DNA of 64,000 nucleotides from Phenylobacterium montanum. Its GTDB lineage: Bacteria; Pseudomonadota; Alphaproteobacteria; Caulobacterales; Caulobacteraceae. This document shows positions 19,179 through 27,617 of this stretch, piece after piece. The position numbers and the translations under genes are program-made. The stretch's first letter is position 1. Every line of letters begins with the position of its first letter. The notes below the pieces were generated by a model that had not been told where the DNA came from, made no database searches, and saw nothing but the letters and a program-made list of their open reading frames with translations. The stretch is taken from the NCBI RefSeq assembly GCF_018135625.1, contig NZ_CP073078.1:3628501-3692500 (forward strand), given 5' to 3'.

Positions 19179-19813
19179 TCGTCGTCGGCCTCACCGGCTC
19201 CATCGGCATGGGCAAGTCGACCACCGCGGCCATGTTCGCCGAGGCTGGCGCCCCGGTCTATGACGCCGACGCCGCCGTCCACGCCCTCTACGCGCCAGGG
19301 GGCGCGGCGGTGGCCCCGATCGAGGCGGCCTTTCCCGGCGTGATCAAGGACGGGGCGGTGGACCGTACAGCGCTTGGCCAGCGTGTCCTGGGCGATGAGG
19401 CGGCGATGAAGCGGCTGGAGGCCATCGTCCACCCGCTGGTGGGGGCCAGCCGCGGCGGCTTCTTCGAAAAGGCCCGCGCCGACGGCGCCGAGGTGGTGGT
19501 GCTGGACATCCCCCTGCTGTTCGAGACCGGCGGCGAGCGCAATGTCGATGCGGTGGTGGTGGTCTCCGCCCCGGCCGACCTCCAGCGCGAACGGGTTCTG
19601 GCCCGCCCGGGGATGGCGCCGGAAAAGCTGGACGCCATCCTCGCCCGCCAGAAGCCCGATGCGGAAAAACGCGCCCGGGCCGACTTCGTCATCGAGACCG
19701 GCCAGGGGTTGGAAGCCGCCCGAGCTCAGGTGGCCGAGGTGCTCGCGGCGCTGAAATCGCCCACATGGCGTTCAAGGCGAGCCCTTGAAGCCGGCGGCGA
19801 AGCGTCCCAATGA
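19175..19813 (+). CDS. coaE: Dephospho-CoA kinase
   Basis: Phosphorylates dephospho-CoA in the last step of coenzyme A synthesis. The 212-residue protein has the P-loop GSIGMGKST at residues 8-16, [11 protein letters not shown] and the lid region beginning [15 protein letters not shown]. It overlaps the aroE stop by 4 bases and ends 7 bases before dnaQ. The maf-aroE-coaE-dnaQ order next to the origin is the Caulobacter arrangement. Confidence 0.97.
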   Translation: MIVVGLTGSIGMGKSTTAAMFAEAGAPVYDADAAVHALYAPGGAAVAPIEAAFPGVIKDGAVDRTALGQRVLGDEAAMKRLEAIVHPLVGASRGGFFEKARADGAEVVVLDIPLLFETGGERNVDAVVVVSAPADLQRERVLARPGMAPEKLDAILARQKPDAEKRARADFVIETGQGLEAARAQVAEVLAALKSPTWRSRRALEAGGEASQ

Positions 19814-19820
19814 TCATGGG

Positions 19821-20546
19821 ATGTTGCGCGAAATCGTCCTCGACACCGAAACCACCGGCCTCGACCCGAAGACCGGCCACCGGCTGATCGAAGTCGGCTG
19901 TATCGAGCTGGTGGATTACCTGCCCACCGGCCGGACCTTCCATAAGTACATCCACCCCGACCGCGAAATCGATCCCGAGGCCGAGCGGGTGCATGGCATC
20001 TCCCTGGCCTTCCTGGCCGACAAGCCGCGCTTTCACCAGCCGGAGGTCTGCGACGCGCTGCTGGAATTCATCGGGGATGCGAGCCTCGTCGCGCACAACG
20101 CCGGCTTCGACCGTGGCTTCATCAATCACGAGCTGAAGCGGGCGAACCGACCGATCCTCGAAGAGTCGCGCTGGATCGACTCCCTGCCCCTGGCCCAGAA
20201 GAAATTCCCGGGCATGTACAATTCGCTGGATGCGCTCTGCAAGCGGTTCAAGATCTCGCTGGCGGACCGCACCAAGCATGGCGCCCTGCTGGACGCCCAG
20301 CTGCTGGCCGGAGTCTATCTCGAGCTGCGCGGCGGCAAGGAGCGGGGCTTGGACCTGGCGCCCCAGCAGGCCCAGCGCCGGACCACGGCCGGCCCGACGA
20401 GCGTCGCCGCCGTCAGCCACGGCCCGCGGCCTCGTCCGCTCGCCCCGCGCTCCACCGAGGAGGAGCGCGCGGCGCACGAGGCCTTCATCAAGGGAACCAT
20501 CAAGTCCGGCGCGATCTGGGCGCGCTGGGGGGTGGCGGTGGAATAG
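19821..20546 (+). CDS. dnaQ: DNA polymerase III epsilon subunit (3'-5' exonuclease)
   Basis: Proofreading subunit of the replicative polymerase. The 241-residue protein has the three DEDDh exonuclease motifs: DTETTGLD near the N terminus (Exo I), HNAGFDRGFINHE (Exo II) and KHGALLDAQLLAGVYLEL (Exo III, with the HxAxxD pattern). A proline- and arginine-rich linker leads to a C-terminal segment that would contact DnaE. ATG 19821 begins at the first conserved residues; the upstream TTG at 19785 lies inside coaE. Confidence 0.96.
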   Translation: MLREIVLDTETTGLDPKTGHRLIEVGCIELVDYLPTGRTFHKYIHPDREIDPEAERVHGISLAFLADKPRFHQPEVCDALLEFIGDASLVAHNAGFDRGFINHELKRANRPILEESRWIDSLPLAQKKFPGMYNSLDALCKRFKISLADRTKHGALLDAQLLAGVYLELRGGKERGLDLAPQQAQRRTTAGPTSVAAVSHGPRPRPLAPRSTEEERAAHEAFIKGTIKSGAIWARWGVAVE

Positions 20547-20552
20547 TACGGG

Positions 20553-21032
20553 TCAGGCCTGCCCGACCGGCTGGCCGCCCAACTGGGCCTGACGCGCCGT
20601 ATAGACCGCCACGAAGTCGATCGGGTCGATCATGAACGGCGGGAACCCGCCCTCGCTGGTCAGGTCCGAAATCATTCGCCGGGCGTAGGGGAACAGGTAG
20701 CGCGGGCATTCGATCAGCAGCACCGGCTCCAGCTCGGTCTCCGGAACGCCGGTGATCTGGAACAGGCCGCCATAGACCAGTTCGACCTGGAACACGGTTT
20801 CGGCCGTGCCCTTGGCGGTGGCGTTCAGCTTCAGGTCGACCTCGTAGAGACCGTCCGGCCGCGCCCTCGCGTTCATCTCGACGCCGAGCTCGATCTGCGG
20901 CTGGACCCCGCCGGCGCGCAGCGATTCCGGCGCGCGCGGGTTCTCGAACGACAGATCGCGGATGAACTGGGCGAGAACGCGCATGCCCGGGCCTTCGGCG
21001 GGGGCGGCGGCCGGGGTTTCGGTGTCGGTCAT
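20553..21032 (-). CDS. secB: Protein-export chaperone SecB
   Basis: Cytosolic tetrameric chaperone that delivers unfolded precursors to SecA. The 159-residue product starts [14 protein letters not shown] and has the family features [23 protein letters not shown] and [23 protein letters not shown] in order. The open frame extends further upstream, but the sequence before 21032 is not SecB-like. It is convergent with dnaQ, with 6 bases between the stops. Confidence 0.97.
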   Translation of the reverse strand: MTDTETPAAAPAEGPGMRVLAQFIRDLSFENPRAPESLRAGGVQPQIELGVEMNARARPDGLYEVDLKLNATAKGTAETVFQVELVYGGLFQITGVPETELEPVLLIECPRYLFPYARRMISDLTSEGGFPPFMIDPIDFVAVYTARQAQLGGQPVGQA

Positions 21033-21225
21033 GAAAGGGACAGTTCCATATGGCTTGACGCACCGCAAACCGGGCGGCGCGCCTTGGAGGCATGAAGCGG
21101 GGCTGCTATCACGCGCACGAACGCGGCGCAACGCGGCGCCTGACGCGGCGCGAGGCGCGGATTATATAGAACCCAGTCCGTCGGGCGTTGGCTTCGCTCG
21201 CGACGGGCGCTGACTCGGTATCGCC

Positions 21226-21834
21226 GTGCAAGTCTTGGAACTGCTCATCCTGGCCGTGCTGGCCGCCGTGGTGCTCTACCAGCTCTACGCTGTGCTGGGC
21301 CGGCGCGTCGGGCGCCAGCCCGAGGATGGCCTGACCGCGCCGGTGCACCGCGTCGGCGCGCCGGCGGCGCCGCAGCCGGAGGCCGAGGCCGAGCCGCAGC
21401 CGGCGGGTGTCGCCGCCATCCGCGCCCGCGACGCCAGCTTCGACATCGGACGATTCCTCGACGGCGCCCGCATCGCCTACGAGACCATCGTCAAGGCCTT
21501 CGCCGAGGGCGACCGCGAAACCCTTCGCCGCCTGGTCTCAGAGGAGGTGTTCGCCCGCTTCGACCCCGTGATCGCGGCCCGCGCAGCCGAGAACCGCCAC
21601 GAGACGGTCGAGTTCGTGCACCCCGCCCGCACCGACCTTGATTTCGCCGAGGTGGTCGGCGACCTGGCCCGGGCCAAGGTGCGCTTCCTTGCGGAGCTGC
21701 GCAGCCGCACCCATGGACCCGAAGGCGAGGCTGTGGACGAGCGCCGCACCGCCGAGATCTGGACCTTCGAGCGCTATTTCACCAGCCGCGACCCCAACTG
21801 GACCCTGGTCCGCGTCGACGCCGCGGAGGCGTGA
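21226..21834 (+). CDS. Tim44-domain membrane-anchored protein (TimA-like)
   Basis: A 202-residue protein with one N-terminal membrane anchor (LELLILAVLAAVVLYQLYAV), a proline- and glutamate-rich linker and a Tim44-like domain (FLDGARIAYETIVKAFAEGD, ending TWTL-like RDPNWTLVRV). Alphaproteobacterial Tim44 homologues sit in the inner membrane; their role in protein traffic is incompletely known. GTG 21226 starts the anchor. The stop overlaps the mltA start (GTGA), and the timA-mltA-smr order is typical of this group. Confidence 0.85.
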   Translation: MQVLELLILAVLAAVVLYQLYAVLGRRVGRQPEDGLTAPVHRVGAPAAPQPEAEAEPQPAGVAAIRARDASFDIGRFLDGARIAYETIVKAFAEGDRETLRRLVSEEVFARFDPVIAARAAENRHETVEFVHPARTDLDFAEVVGDLARAKVRFLAELRSRTHGPEGEAVDERRTAEIWTFERYFTSRDPNWTLVRVDAAEA

Positions 21835-23027
21835 GCATGGGGCGATGCTGGAGGCTGGCGGCGATCGCAGCCGCTCTCGCGATCCTGGCCGCCTGCGCCA
21901 CGGCCCCACCTGCGCCGGTTGCGCCGCCGCCCATACCCGCCCCGCCGGCCCAGCCTGCCCCAAGCCCTGCCCCGCCGGCCGCGCCGCCCAGATCGACGCC
22001 GCCGCCGCGGCTCAGCCTGCACCTCGCCGATCTTCCCGGCTGGGCGCAGGAGGACCACGCCGCCGCGCTGCTGGCCTTCGAGGCCGGCTGTAGCGTCGCC
22101 CCCAACCCGGACATGGCCGCCGCCTGCCGTAGGGCCCGGAACGTCGGCGCCTTGGGCGAGGCCGCTGCGCGTGATTTCCTTGAAGCCAATTTCCGCGCCG
22201 AGCCGGTCGGTGATGGCGGCCTCCTGACCGCCTATTTCGCCCCGGAATACGAGGCCCGCGCCAGCCGCCGTGGAGAGTTCACCGCCCCGGTGCGCGCGCG
22301 GCCCGCCGACCTGGTGCTGATCGACCTTGGCCAGTTCGACCCTACCCTGACCGGCCGCAAGATCAGCGGCCGCATCGTCGGCGGCCAGCTGGTCCCCTAT
22401 CCCGACCGCGCGGCGATCGAGGCCGCGCCCGCGGACGCGCCCCTGGCCTGGATGCGGCCCGAGGACCTGTTCTTCCTGCAGATCCAGGGCTCAGGCGTGC
22501 TGCGCCTGCCGGAAGGCCGCCGGCTGAAGGCGGTCTATGCCGGCAACAATGGCCGGCCGTTCGTCGGCGTAGCCAACATCCTGCGCGACCGCGGCGCCCT
22601 GGCGGCGGGGGATGCTTCGGCCGAGGCGGTGCGGAACTGGCTCGCCGTCCATCGCGGGCCGGAAGCGGACGCCGTGATGCGCCAGGACCCGCGCTATGTG
22701 TTCTTCCGCCTGGAGGCCGATGATGGGGCCGAGCCGGTCGGAACGGCGGGCGTGCCCTTGATTCCCGGGCGTTCGCTGGCGGTCGATCCCGCGAGACATG
22801 CCATGGGCGGGCTCTACTGGATCGACGCCGTCGCCCCGACCCTGAACGGCGCCATGCCGGCCTATCGCCGCATCGCCATGGCCCTCGACACCGGCGGGGC
22901 GATCAAGGGCGAGGTCAGGGCCGATCTCTATATCGGCGCCGGCGCCGCCGCAGGGCTGGAAGCGGGCCGGGTGCGCCATGTGCTCAGCCTCTACGCCTTG
23001 GCTCCTGTCGGCTCGGCCACCCAGTGA
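21831..23027 (+). CDS. mltA: Membrane-bound lytic murein transglycosylase A
   Basis: Outer-membrane lipoprotein that cleaves peptidoglycan to 1,6-anhydromuropeptides. The 398-residue product has a lipoprotein signal ending in the lipobox LAAC, then a long proline/alanine-rich linker, and the MltA domain with LTAYFAPEYEAR, FFLQIQGSGVLRLPEG, YAGNNGRPF and the 3D-domain DTGGAIKGEVRADLY that holds the catalytic aspartate. GTG start at 21831 overlaps the timA stop; an ATG two codons on is a possible alternative. Confidence 0.95.
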   Translation: MSMGRCWRLAAIAAALAILAACATAPPAPVAPPPIPAPPAQPAPSPAPPAAPPRSTPPPRLSLHLADLPGWAQEDHAAALLAFEAGCSVAPNPDMAAACRRARNVGALGEAAARDFLEANFRAEPVGDGGLLTAYFAPEYEARASRRGEFTAPVRARPADLVLIDLGQFDPTLTGRKISGRIVGGQLVPYPDRAAIEAAPADAPLAWMRPEDLFFLQIQGSGVLRLPEGRRLKAVYAGNNGRPFVGVANILRDRGALAAGDASAEAVRNWLAVHRGPEADAVMRQDPRYVFFRLEADDGAEPVGTAGVPLIPGRSLAVDPARHAMGGLYWIDAVAPTLNGAMPAYRRIAMALDTGGAIKGEVRADLYIGAGAAAGLEAGRVRHVLSLYALAPVGSATQ

Positions 23028-23530
23028 CCCGCAGGCTGCGTCCGGAGGAGACCCACATCTGGGCCAAGGTCGCCGCCACCGTGCGGCCGGCGCCGGGGCG
23101 GCATTTCCCCACGGCCTTGCCGCTCGAAACCAAGCCCGAAACCTTGCCGGCGGTCGCGCCACAACCGGCCCCGGCCGCCAGGCCACAGATCAAGAGGCAC
23201 GGCCCGCTCGAAGGCATCGAGCCCCGCCGCAAGCGCCGTATCGTCCGCGAACAGGAACTTGGCCCGCGCATAGACCTGCATGGCCTCGACCAGGATCGCG
23301 CGCGCCAGGCCCTGACCGGTTTCATCGCCCGGGCCTCAGAGGACGGCTGGCGGGCGGTGCTGGTGATCACCGGCAAGGGCGCCCTGGGCGACGGCGTCCT
23401 GCGCCGCATGGTCCCCCACTGGCTGGCCGAGCCGCCCTTGCGGGCCCTGGTCGCCGGGGTCTCGGAAGCCCAGCGCCACCACGGCGGCGCTGGGGCGCTC
23501 TATGTGGCGCTCAAGCGGCAGCGAGGCTGA
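23024..23530 (+). CDS. Smr-domain protein
   Basis: A 168-residue protein with a basic, proline-rich N terminus and a C-terminal Smr domain, recognised by IDLHGLDQDRARQALTGFI, LVITGKGALGDGVLRRMVP and a closing HHGGAGALYVALKRQR. Smr domains of this stand-alone type are nucleic-acid endonucleases or binding modules; the actual role here is not known. The GTG start overlaps the mltA stop (GTGA). It is convergent with the RsmB-type methyltransferase. Confidence 0.88.
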   Translation: MTRRLRPEETHIWAKVAATVRPAPGRHFPTALPLETKPETLPAVAPQPAPAARPQIKRHGPLEGIEPRRKRRIVREQELGPRIDLHGLDQDRARQALTGFIARASEDGWRAVLVITGKGALGDGVLRRMVPHWLAEPPLRALVAGVSEAQRHHGGAGALYVALKRQRG

Positions 23531-23534
23531 GGCT

Positions 23535-24905
23535 TCAGGCCTTGCGCACGAACCGGGCGGCGAAGAAGCCGTCGGCGCCGCCCGGCAGCTGGTGCGGCAG
23601 CACCCGCAGGAGGCCGGCCTTGGTGACCGCGCCTTGGGGCGCCCCACCTTCACCGGGCTGGACCGGGGCCAAGGCGAAATCCTCATGCCGCGCCAGGAAG
23701 GCCTCAGCCTGGGCCTCGGCCTCTTCGGTCTCCAGCGAACAGACGCAATAGACCAGCCGCCCCCCCGGCTTCACCCGTTCGGCGGCGCTGTCCATGAGCC
23801 GCGCCTGCACGCCCGCCAGTTTGGCGATGTCGCCGGGGCGCGTGCCCCAGAGAACATCCGGATGCCGCCGGAAGGTGCCCGTCGCGGAACAGGGCGCGTC
23901 CAGTAGGACGGCGTCGAAGCGGCGCGAATCCTCCCAACGCTCGGCTTCGGCGGCGACCACCTCGGCGGTGAGGCCAGTCCGTTCCAGGGCCTGGGTCAAG
24001 CGGCGCAGCCGCTGGGCGGAGCGGTCGAGGGCCGTGACCTTGGCCCCCGCAGCCGCGAGCTGCAGGGTCTTGCCGCCCGGGGCGGCGCAAAGGTCGATGG
24101 CCGTCTCGCCGGGTTGGATGGCCAGCAGCCGGGCGGGGATGGCGGCGGCCGCGTCCTGCACCCACCAACGGCCCTCGGCATAGCCGGGCCAGTCGGCGAC
24201 GTCGCCGCGCTTTTGCGACCTCAGCGACCCGCCGGGCAGGACTTCGGCCTCCAGGGCTTCCGCCAGTTCGCCGGCGCCCTCGGCTTGGCGCAGGCTGAGG
24301 TCGGTCAGGGGCTCCTCGGCGATCACCGCGGCCATGGCCCGGGCGTCCGCCTCGCCATAGGCCGCACGCCAACGGGCGAACAGCCAGCCGGGGGCCAGGA
24401 CCTCGGGGTCGGCGTCGGGGGCCCCGTCGCGCTGCAGACCGCGCAACACGGCGTTGACTAGGCCCTTGAACGGCCGCGTGGCTTCGGCGGCGCCAGCCAG
24501 GCGCACGGTAGTGTCGATCGCCGCGTGGGCGGGGACGTCCATGAACAACAGCTGCGCCGCGCCCAGGCGCAACAGCATACGCACCGCCTCCGGCGGCGGC
24601 TTGGCCAGCTTGGCGTCCAAAAGGCGGTCGATCGCGCCCAGCCGCCGCAGCAGGGTCATGGCCGTCATTCGCGCCAGGGCCCGATCGCGCAGCTCCAGCC
24701 CGGCGAAGGGCTTGCGCACAAGGGCCTCCTCGAGCCCGCCGCGGTGATCCAGCGCCGCGGCCACCAGGTCCAGCGCCGCCCGGCGGGCGTCCAGGCCTTC
24801 GCCGAGGGGTGTTTCCGTATGGGCGGCGTCCGGCTTGGGCCTGGGCTTGCGGGCGTTGGGCGTCGGGCGTGGGCGGCGTGGGCCGGACGGGCGAGGGGGT
24901 TTCAT
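23535..24905 (-). CDS. rsmB: RsmB-type RNA (cytosine-5) methyltransferase
   Basis: SAM-dependent rRNA m5C methyltransferase of the NOL1/NOP2/Sun family. The 456-residue product has a basic, proline-rich N-terminal tail, an RNA-binding NusB-like helical domain (about 45-190) and the methyltransferase domain with DLCAAPGGKTLQLA, DAPCSATGTFRRHPDV (motif IV cysteine) and VYCVCSLETEE (motif VI cysteine). The domain order is that of RsmB, which modifies C967 of 16S rRNA in E. coli. ATG 24905 is chosen; upstream frame overlaps the DUF1674 gene. Confidence 0.9.
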   Translation of the reverse strand: MKPPRPSGPRRPRPTPNARKPRPKPDAAHTETPLGEGLDARRAALDLVAAALDHRGGLEEALVRKPFAGLELRDRALARMTAMTLLRRLGAIDRLLDAKLAKPPPEAVRMLLRLGAAQLLFMDVPAHAAIDTTVRLAGAAEATRPFKGLVNAVLRGLQRDGAPDADPEVLAPGWLFARWRAAYGEADARAMAAVIAEEPLTDLSLRQAEGAGELAEALEAEVLPGGSLRSQKRGDVADWPGYAEGRWWVQDAAAAIPARLLAIQPGETAIDLCAAPGGKTLQLAAAGAKVTALDRSAQRLRRLTQALERTGLTAEVVAAEAERWEDSRRFDAVLLDAPCSATGTFRRHPDVLWGTRPGDIAKLAGVQARLMDSAAERVKPGGRLVYCVCSLETEEAEAQAEAFLARHEDFALAPVQPGEGGAPQGAVTKAGLLRVLPHQLPGGADGFFAARFVRKA

Positions 24906-24965
24906 CCGCGCCCCGTGCCCCCAAAGGCCGCTGACAATCAAGCAAAAAGGGCGCAAAATCCGCCC

Positions 24966-25163
24966 ATGACGGAACTTCCCGAACACGCCGCCCCCGACAA
25001 GCCGCTCAGCCCGGCCGCCCAGCGGGCGCTGGAAGAGGCGGCGGAACGCCGCCGGCTGGTCGCCGAAGAGGCGAAAAAGGTCGAGGAACGGGGCGGCCCG
25101 GCAGGCCCCGAACCCACGCGGTTCGGCGACTGGGAGCGAAAAGGGATCGCTGTCGACTTCTGA
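24966..25163 (+). CDS. DUF1674 protein, probable succinate dehydrogenase assembly factor 4
   Basis: A 65-residue protein ending in GPEPTRFGDWERKGIAVDF, the conserved C-terminal signature of the DUF1674/SdhAF4 family, preceded by a charged helical region. Mitochondrial members bind the flavinylated SDH subunit and aid complex II assembly; the same role in this bacterium is inference from family. It is divergent from the RsmB-type gene, with a 60-base promoter gap. Confidence 0.85.
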   Translation: MTELPEHAAPDKPLSPAAQRALEEAAERRRLVAEEAKKVEERGGPAGPEPTRFGDWERKGIAVDF

Positions 25164-25248
25164 TCGCCGTTCACCCCAGGCGCGTATGGACTCGCAGGGT
25201 CGCGCACAGGTGCGTAGACCGGACAGCGACCAAGCCCCGGAGCCGGCC

Positions 25249-25719
25249 ATGCCGTTCAAGCTCGCCAGACTAGCGCCCCTGTTCGTCCTCGCCCTGGCGG
25301 CGGCGGGCGCCTCAGCCGCCAGCGCCCATCCGCGTGCGGCGTGCTGCTGCCGGCCGCACGCCGTTCGTCACCACCTGACCCATGTGCGGACCATCGTGCG
25401 CGAGAAGGTGATCATCGACCACATTGTCGAGGGCCCCAGCGAATGGCGCCCCGCGCCTGAAGCGCCGCCGCCGCAGGAGGTCCAGGTCTCGGACCTCTGG
25501 CTCAGCGGCGGGGTCGGCCCCGCCAATGTGGGCGGCGGAGGCGGAGGCGGCGGATTCGCCTATGCCCAGGGCTCGGGGGCGGCGAACGCCGGGGCCTTCG
25601 CCCGCGCCAACGCCTTTGCGGCGGCCCAGGCCAGCGTCTCGGCCAATATCGCCGTCCACGTCGGGATCGGCGGTCATGGCGGACACGGCTGTGGCTGCGG
25701 CAAGGGCGGCCACTGGTAG
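25249..25719 (+). CDS. Secreted Gly/Ala-rich protein with His- and Cys-rich ends
   Basis: Not assigned to a known family. The 156-residue product has a signal peptide (about 1-26), then an N-terminal patch with consecutive cysteines and histidines (AACCCRPHAVRHHLTH), a middle region with an eight-glycine run, an alanine/asparagine-rich repeat-like section, and the C terminus GHGGHGCGCGKGGHW. The two His/Cys clusters suggest metal binding at the envelope; this is inference. ATG 25249 is chosen because it begins the signal peptide and follows a GGAG-like sequence. Confidence 0.6.
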   Translation: MPFKLARLAPLFVLALAAAGASAASAHPRAACCCRPHAVRHHLTHVRTIVREKVIIDHIVEGPSEWRPAPEAPPPQEVQVSDLWLSGGVGPANVGGGGGGGGFAYAQGSGAANAGAFARANAFAAAQASVSANIAVHVGIGGHGGHGCGCGKGGHW

Positions 25720-25726
25720 AAGAGAC

Positions 25727-26452
25727 TCAGGCCTCCGCCATCTCCTGCACCACGCTGAGCGCCGCCGCGCGCGGGTCATTGGCGGCGGTGATCGGCCGGC
25801 CGCAGACCAGGTGGCTGGCGCCGGCGCGCAGGGCCTCTGCCGGGGTCGCCGCGCGGGCCTGATCGTCGGCCTTGGACCAGGACGGCCGCACCCCCGGCGT
25901 CACCACCAGAAAGCCCGGCCCGCCGATCTGGCGCGCCAGCTCGGCCTCGTGCGGGCTGGCCACCACCCCGTCGAGGCCCGCATCCAGGGCCTGGCGGATG
26001 CGCCGCTCGACCAGGTCGCGGACCTTCAGCCCATAGCCGAGCTGGACCAGGTCGTCTTCCGACAGGCTAGTCAGCACGGTCACCCCGACGATCTTGACCC
26101 CCAGCGCGCCGGCCCGTCCGCGCACGGCGGCGGCCATCACCTGGGGTTCGGCGTGCACGGTCAGGAGATCGCAGGCGCCGGTGGCGACGATGGCCGCCGT
26201 CGCCTTCTCCACCGTGGCTCCGATGTCGTGCAGCTTCCAGTCCAGGAACACCTGGCGCCCGCGGCGCTTCAGGTCCTTGGCCATGTCCATGCCGCCGCCG
26301 GCCAGAAGCTGCAGGCCGATCTTGTAGTAGCTGACCGCATCGCCCAGCCGCTCGACCATGGCCTCGGCGTCAGCGCGTGTCGGCAGGTCCAGCGGGATGA
26401 TCAGCCGCGGATCGGCGGGCGTGTCCTGCAGGCGGGCGGCGGCGAGGGTCAT
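25727..26452 (-). CDS. pyrF: Orotidine-5'-phosphate decarboxylase
   Basis: Catalyses the last step of UMP synthesis. The 241-residue protein has RLIIPLDLPTRADAEAMVERL near the start and the catalytic FLDWKLHDIGATV segment with the Asp-Lys-Asp array, GVTVLTSL and the phosphate-binding GRPITAANDPRAAA end. Length and motifs are normal. It is convergent with the His/Cys-rich secreted protein gene, 7 bases apart, and divergent from the MarC gene. Confidence 0.96.
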   Translation of the reverse strand: MTLAAARLQDTPADPRLIIPLDLPTRADAEAMVERLGDAVSYYKIGLQLLAGGGMDMAKDLKRRGRQVFLDWKLHDIGATVEKATAAIVATGACDLLTVHAEPQVMAAAVRGRAGALGVKIVGVTVLTSLSEDDLVQLGYGLKVRDLVERRIRQALDAGLDGVVASPHEAELARQIGGPGFLVVTPGVRPSWSKADDQARAATPAEALRAGASHLVCGRPITAANDPRAAALSVVQEMAEA

Positions 26453-26541
26453 CGAGGGCTCCGTAGCGTACGGGCGCGCGACCCGGCGTTTCGAACGAGC
26501 GGGGCGGCGCGGATTTCGAGGATTTAGGCTAAGACAAAAAC

Positions 26542-27240
26542 ATGAGCCTTGCAGAACTCTCGGTCAACTTCTTCGTCGCCCTGTTCGCCCTGATCGACCC
26601 GGTGGGCAACGTGCCCTTGTTCGCGGCGGCGACAGTGGGCGCGACCCCGGCCGGCCGGCGGCGGCTGGCTGCCTATATCGCCCTATTCTCGCTGGTGTTT
26701 CTGACGCTGATCTATTTCAGCGGTCTCTCGATCCTGCAGTTCTTCGGCATCTCCATGCCGGCTTTCCGCATCGCCGGCGGCATCCTCCTGTTCCTGTTGG
26801 GCCTCGACATGGTGCGCGACGATTTCACCGCCCGCTTCGCCGACGAGAGCGAGGAGGGCGCCGAGCCCCTGTCCACCAGCGCCTACGCCCGGCGCCGGTT
26901 CGAACGCCTGGTGGTGCCCTTCGCCATGCCGCTCCTGATCGGGCCGGGAGCGATCTCGACCGTGGTGATCTATGCCGCCGAGGCCAAGGATTTCGGCATC
27001 CGGGGCATGGGGGCGGGCGTTGGGGTGATCGCCGCCATCGCCCTGTCGATCCTGGTGTCGTTCTGGATGACCAGCCTGATCTCGCGCGCCCTGGGCCGCA
27101 TCGGCATGACCATCGTCGTGCGCATCCTGGGCCTGATCCTCTGCGCCATGGCGGTGCAGTTCATCATCGCCGGAGTCGCGGCCTCGACCCACAATCTCGT
27201 GCGGCACGACGCGGTCTCGCCCTACGAGACGGACAAGTAG
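26542..27240 (+). CDS. MarC family integral membrane protein
   Basis: A 232-residue inner-membrane protein with about six hydrophobic segments, including NFFVALFALIDPVGNVPLF near the start and FAMPLLIGPGAISTVVIYA in the middle, both MarC/YhgN family features. The family was once linked to multiple antibiotic resistance, but its function is unproved. It is followed convergently by a small membrane protein gene 12 bases away. Confidence 0.88.
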   Translation: MSLAELSVNFFVALFALIDPVGNVPLFAAATVGATPAGRRRLAAYIALFSLVFLTLIYFSGLSILQFFGISMPAFRIAGGILLFLLGLDMVRDDFTARFADESEEGAEPLSTSAYARRRFERLVVPFAMPLLIGPGAISTVVIYAAEAKDFGIRGMGAGVGVIAAIALSILVSFWMTSLISRALGRIGMTIVVRILGLILCAMAVQFIIAGVAASTHNLVRHDAVSPYETDK

Positions 27241-27252
27241 GCGCGTTCACCT

Positions 27253-27444
27253 TCAGAGAAGGTGGGCCAGGCTCGGATAGTTGATCAGCACGATCCCGGC
27301 CATGGCGATCACCGCGGCCAGGGTCGAGGCGGCCAGCATCCAGATCACCCCGTGTCGTTCGGCGCCGCGAACCTTGCTGAGGGGCAGATCGACGCCGTCG
27401 CCGTCCTGGTGCTCATGGAGATGCTGGCGATAGGTTTGGGTCAT
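27253..27444 (-). CDS. Small single-pass membrane protein, unknown function
   Basis: A 63-residue protein: a polar His/Asp-rich N terminus (MTQTYRQHLHEHQDGDGVDL), then one membrane span (IWMLAASTLAAVIAMAGIVLI). The start at 27444 follows GGAGGTCCGCCC on the minus strand, a good ribosome-binding site; the open frame upstream is probably non-coding. I do not recognise the family. Confidence 0.55.
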   Translation of the reverse strand: MTQTYRQHLHEHQDGDGVDLPLSKVRGAERHGVIWMLAASTLAAVIAMAGIVLINYPSLAHLL

Positions 27445-27617
27445 GGGCGGACCTCCGTTCGGCGCGAGCGCTGAAGCGGGGCGCATCGGCGATGCGCGGC
27501 GCGCTCGCTTAAACCCGGCCCTGATCTTATCGCCTTTTGCGAATGCGACCAAATCGCCGCCGGGGAATGCGGTCTGGCGTTCCTGAATTCCGCGCCGGCC
27601 GCCCTCTGGTTCAATCT

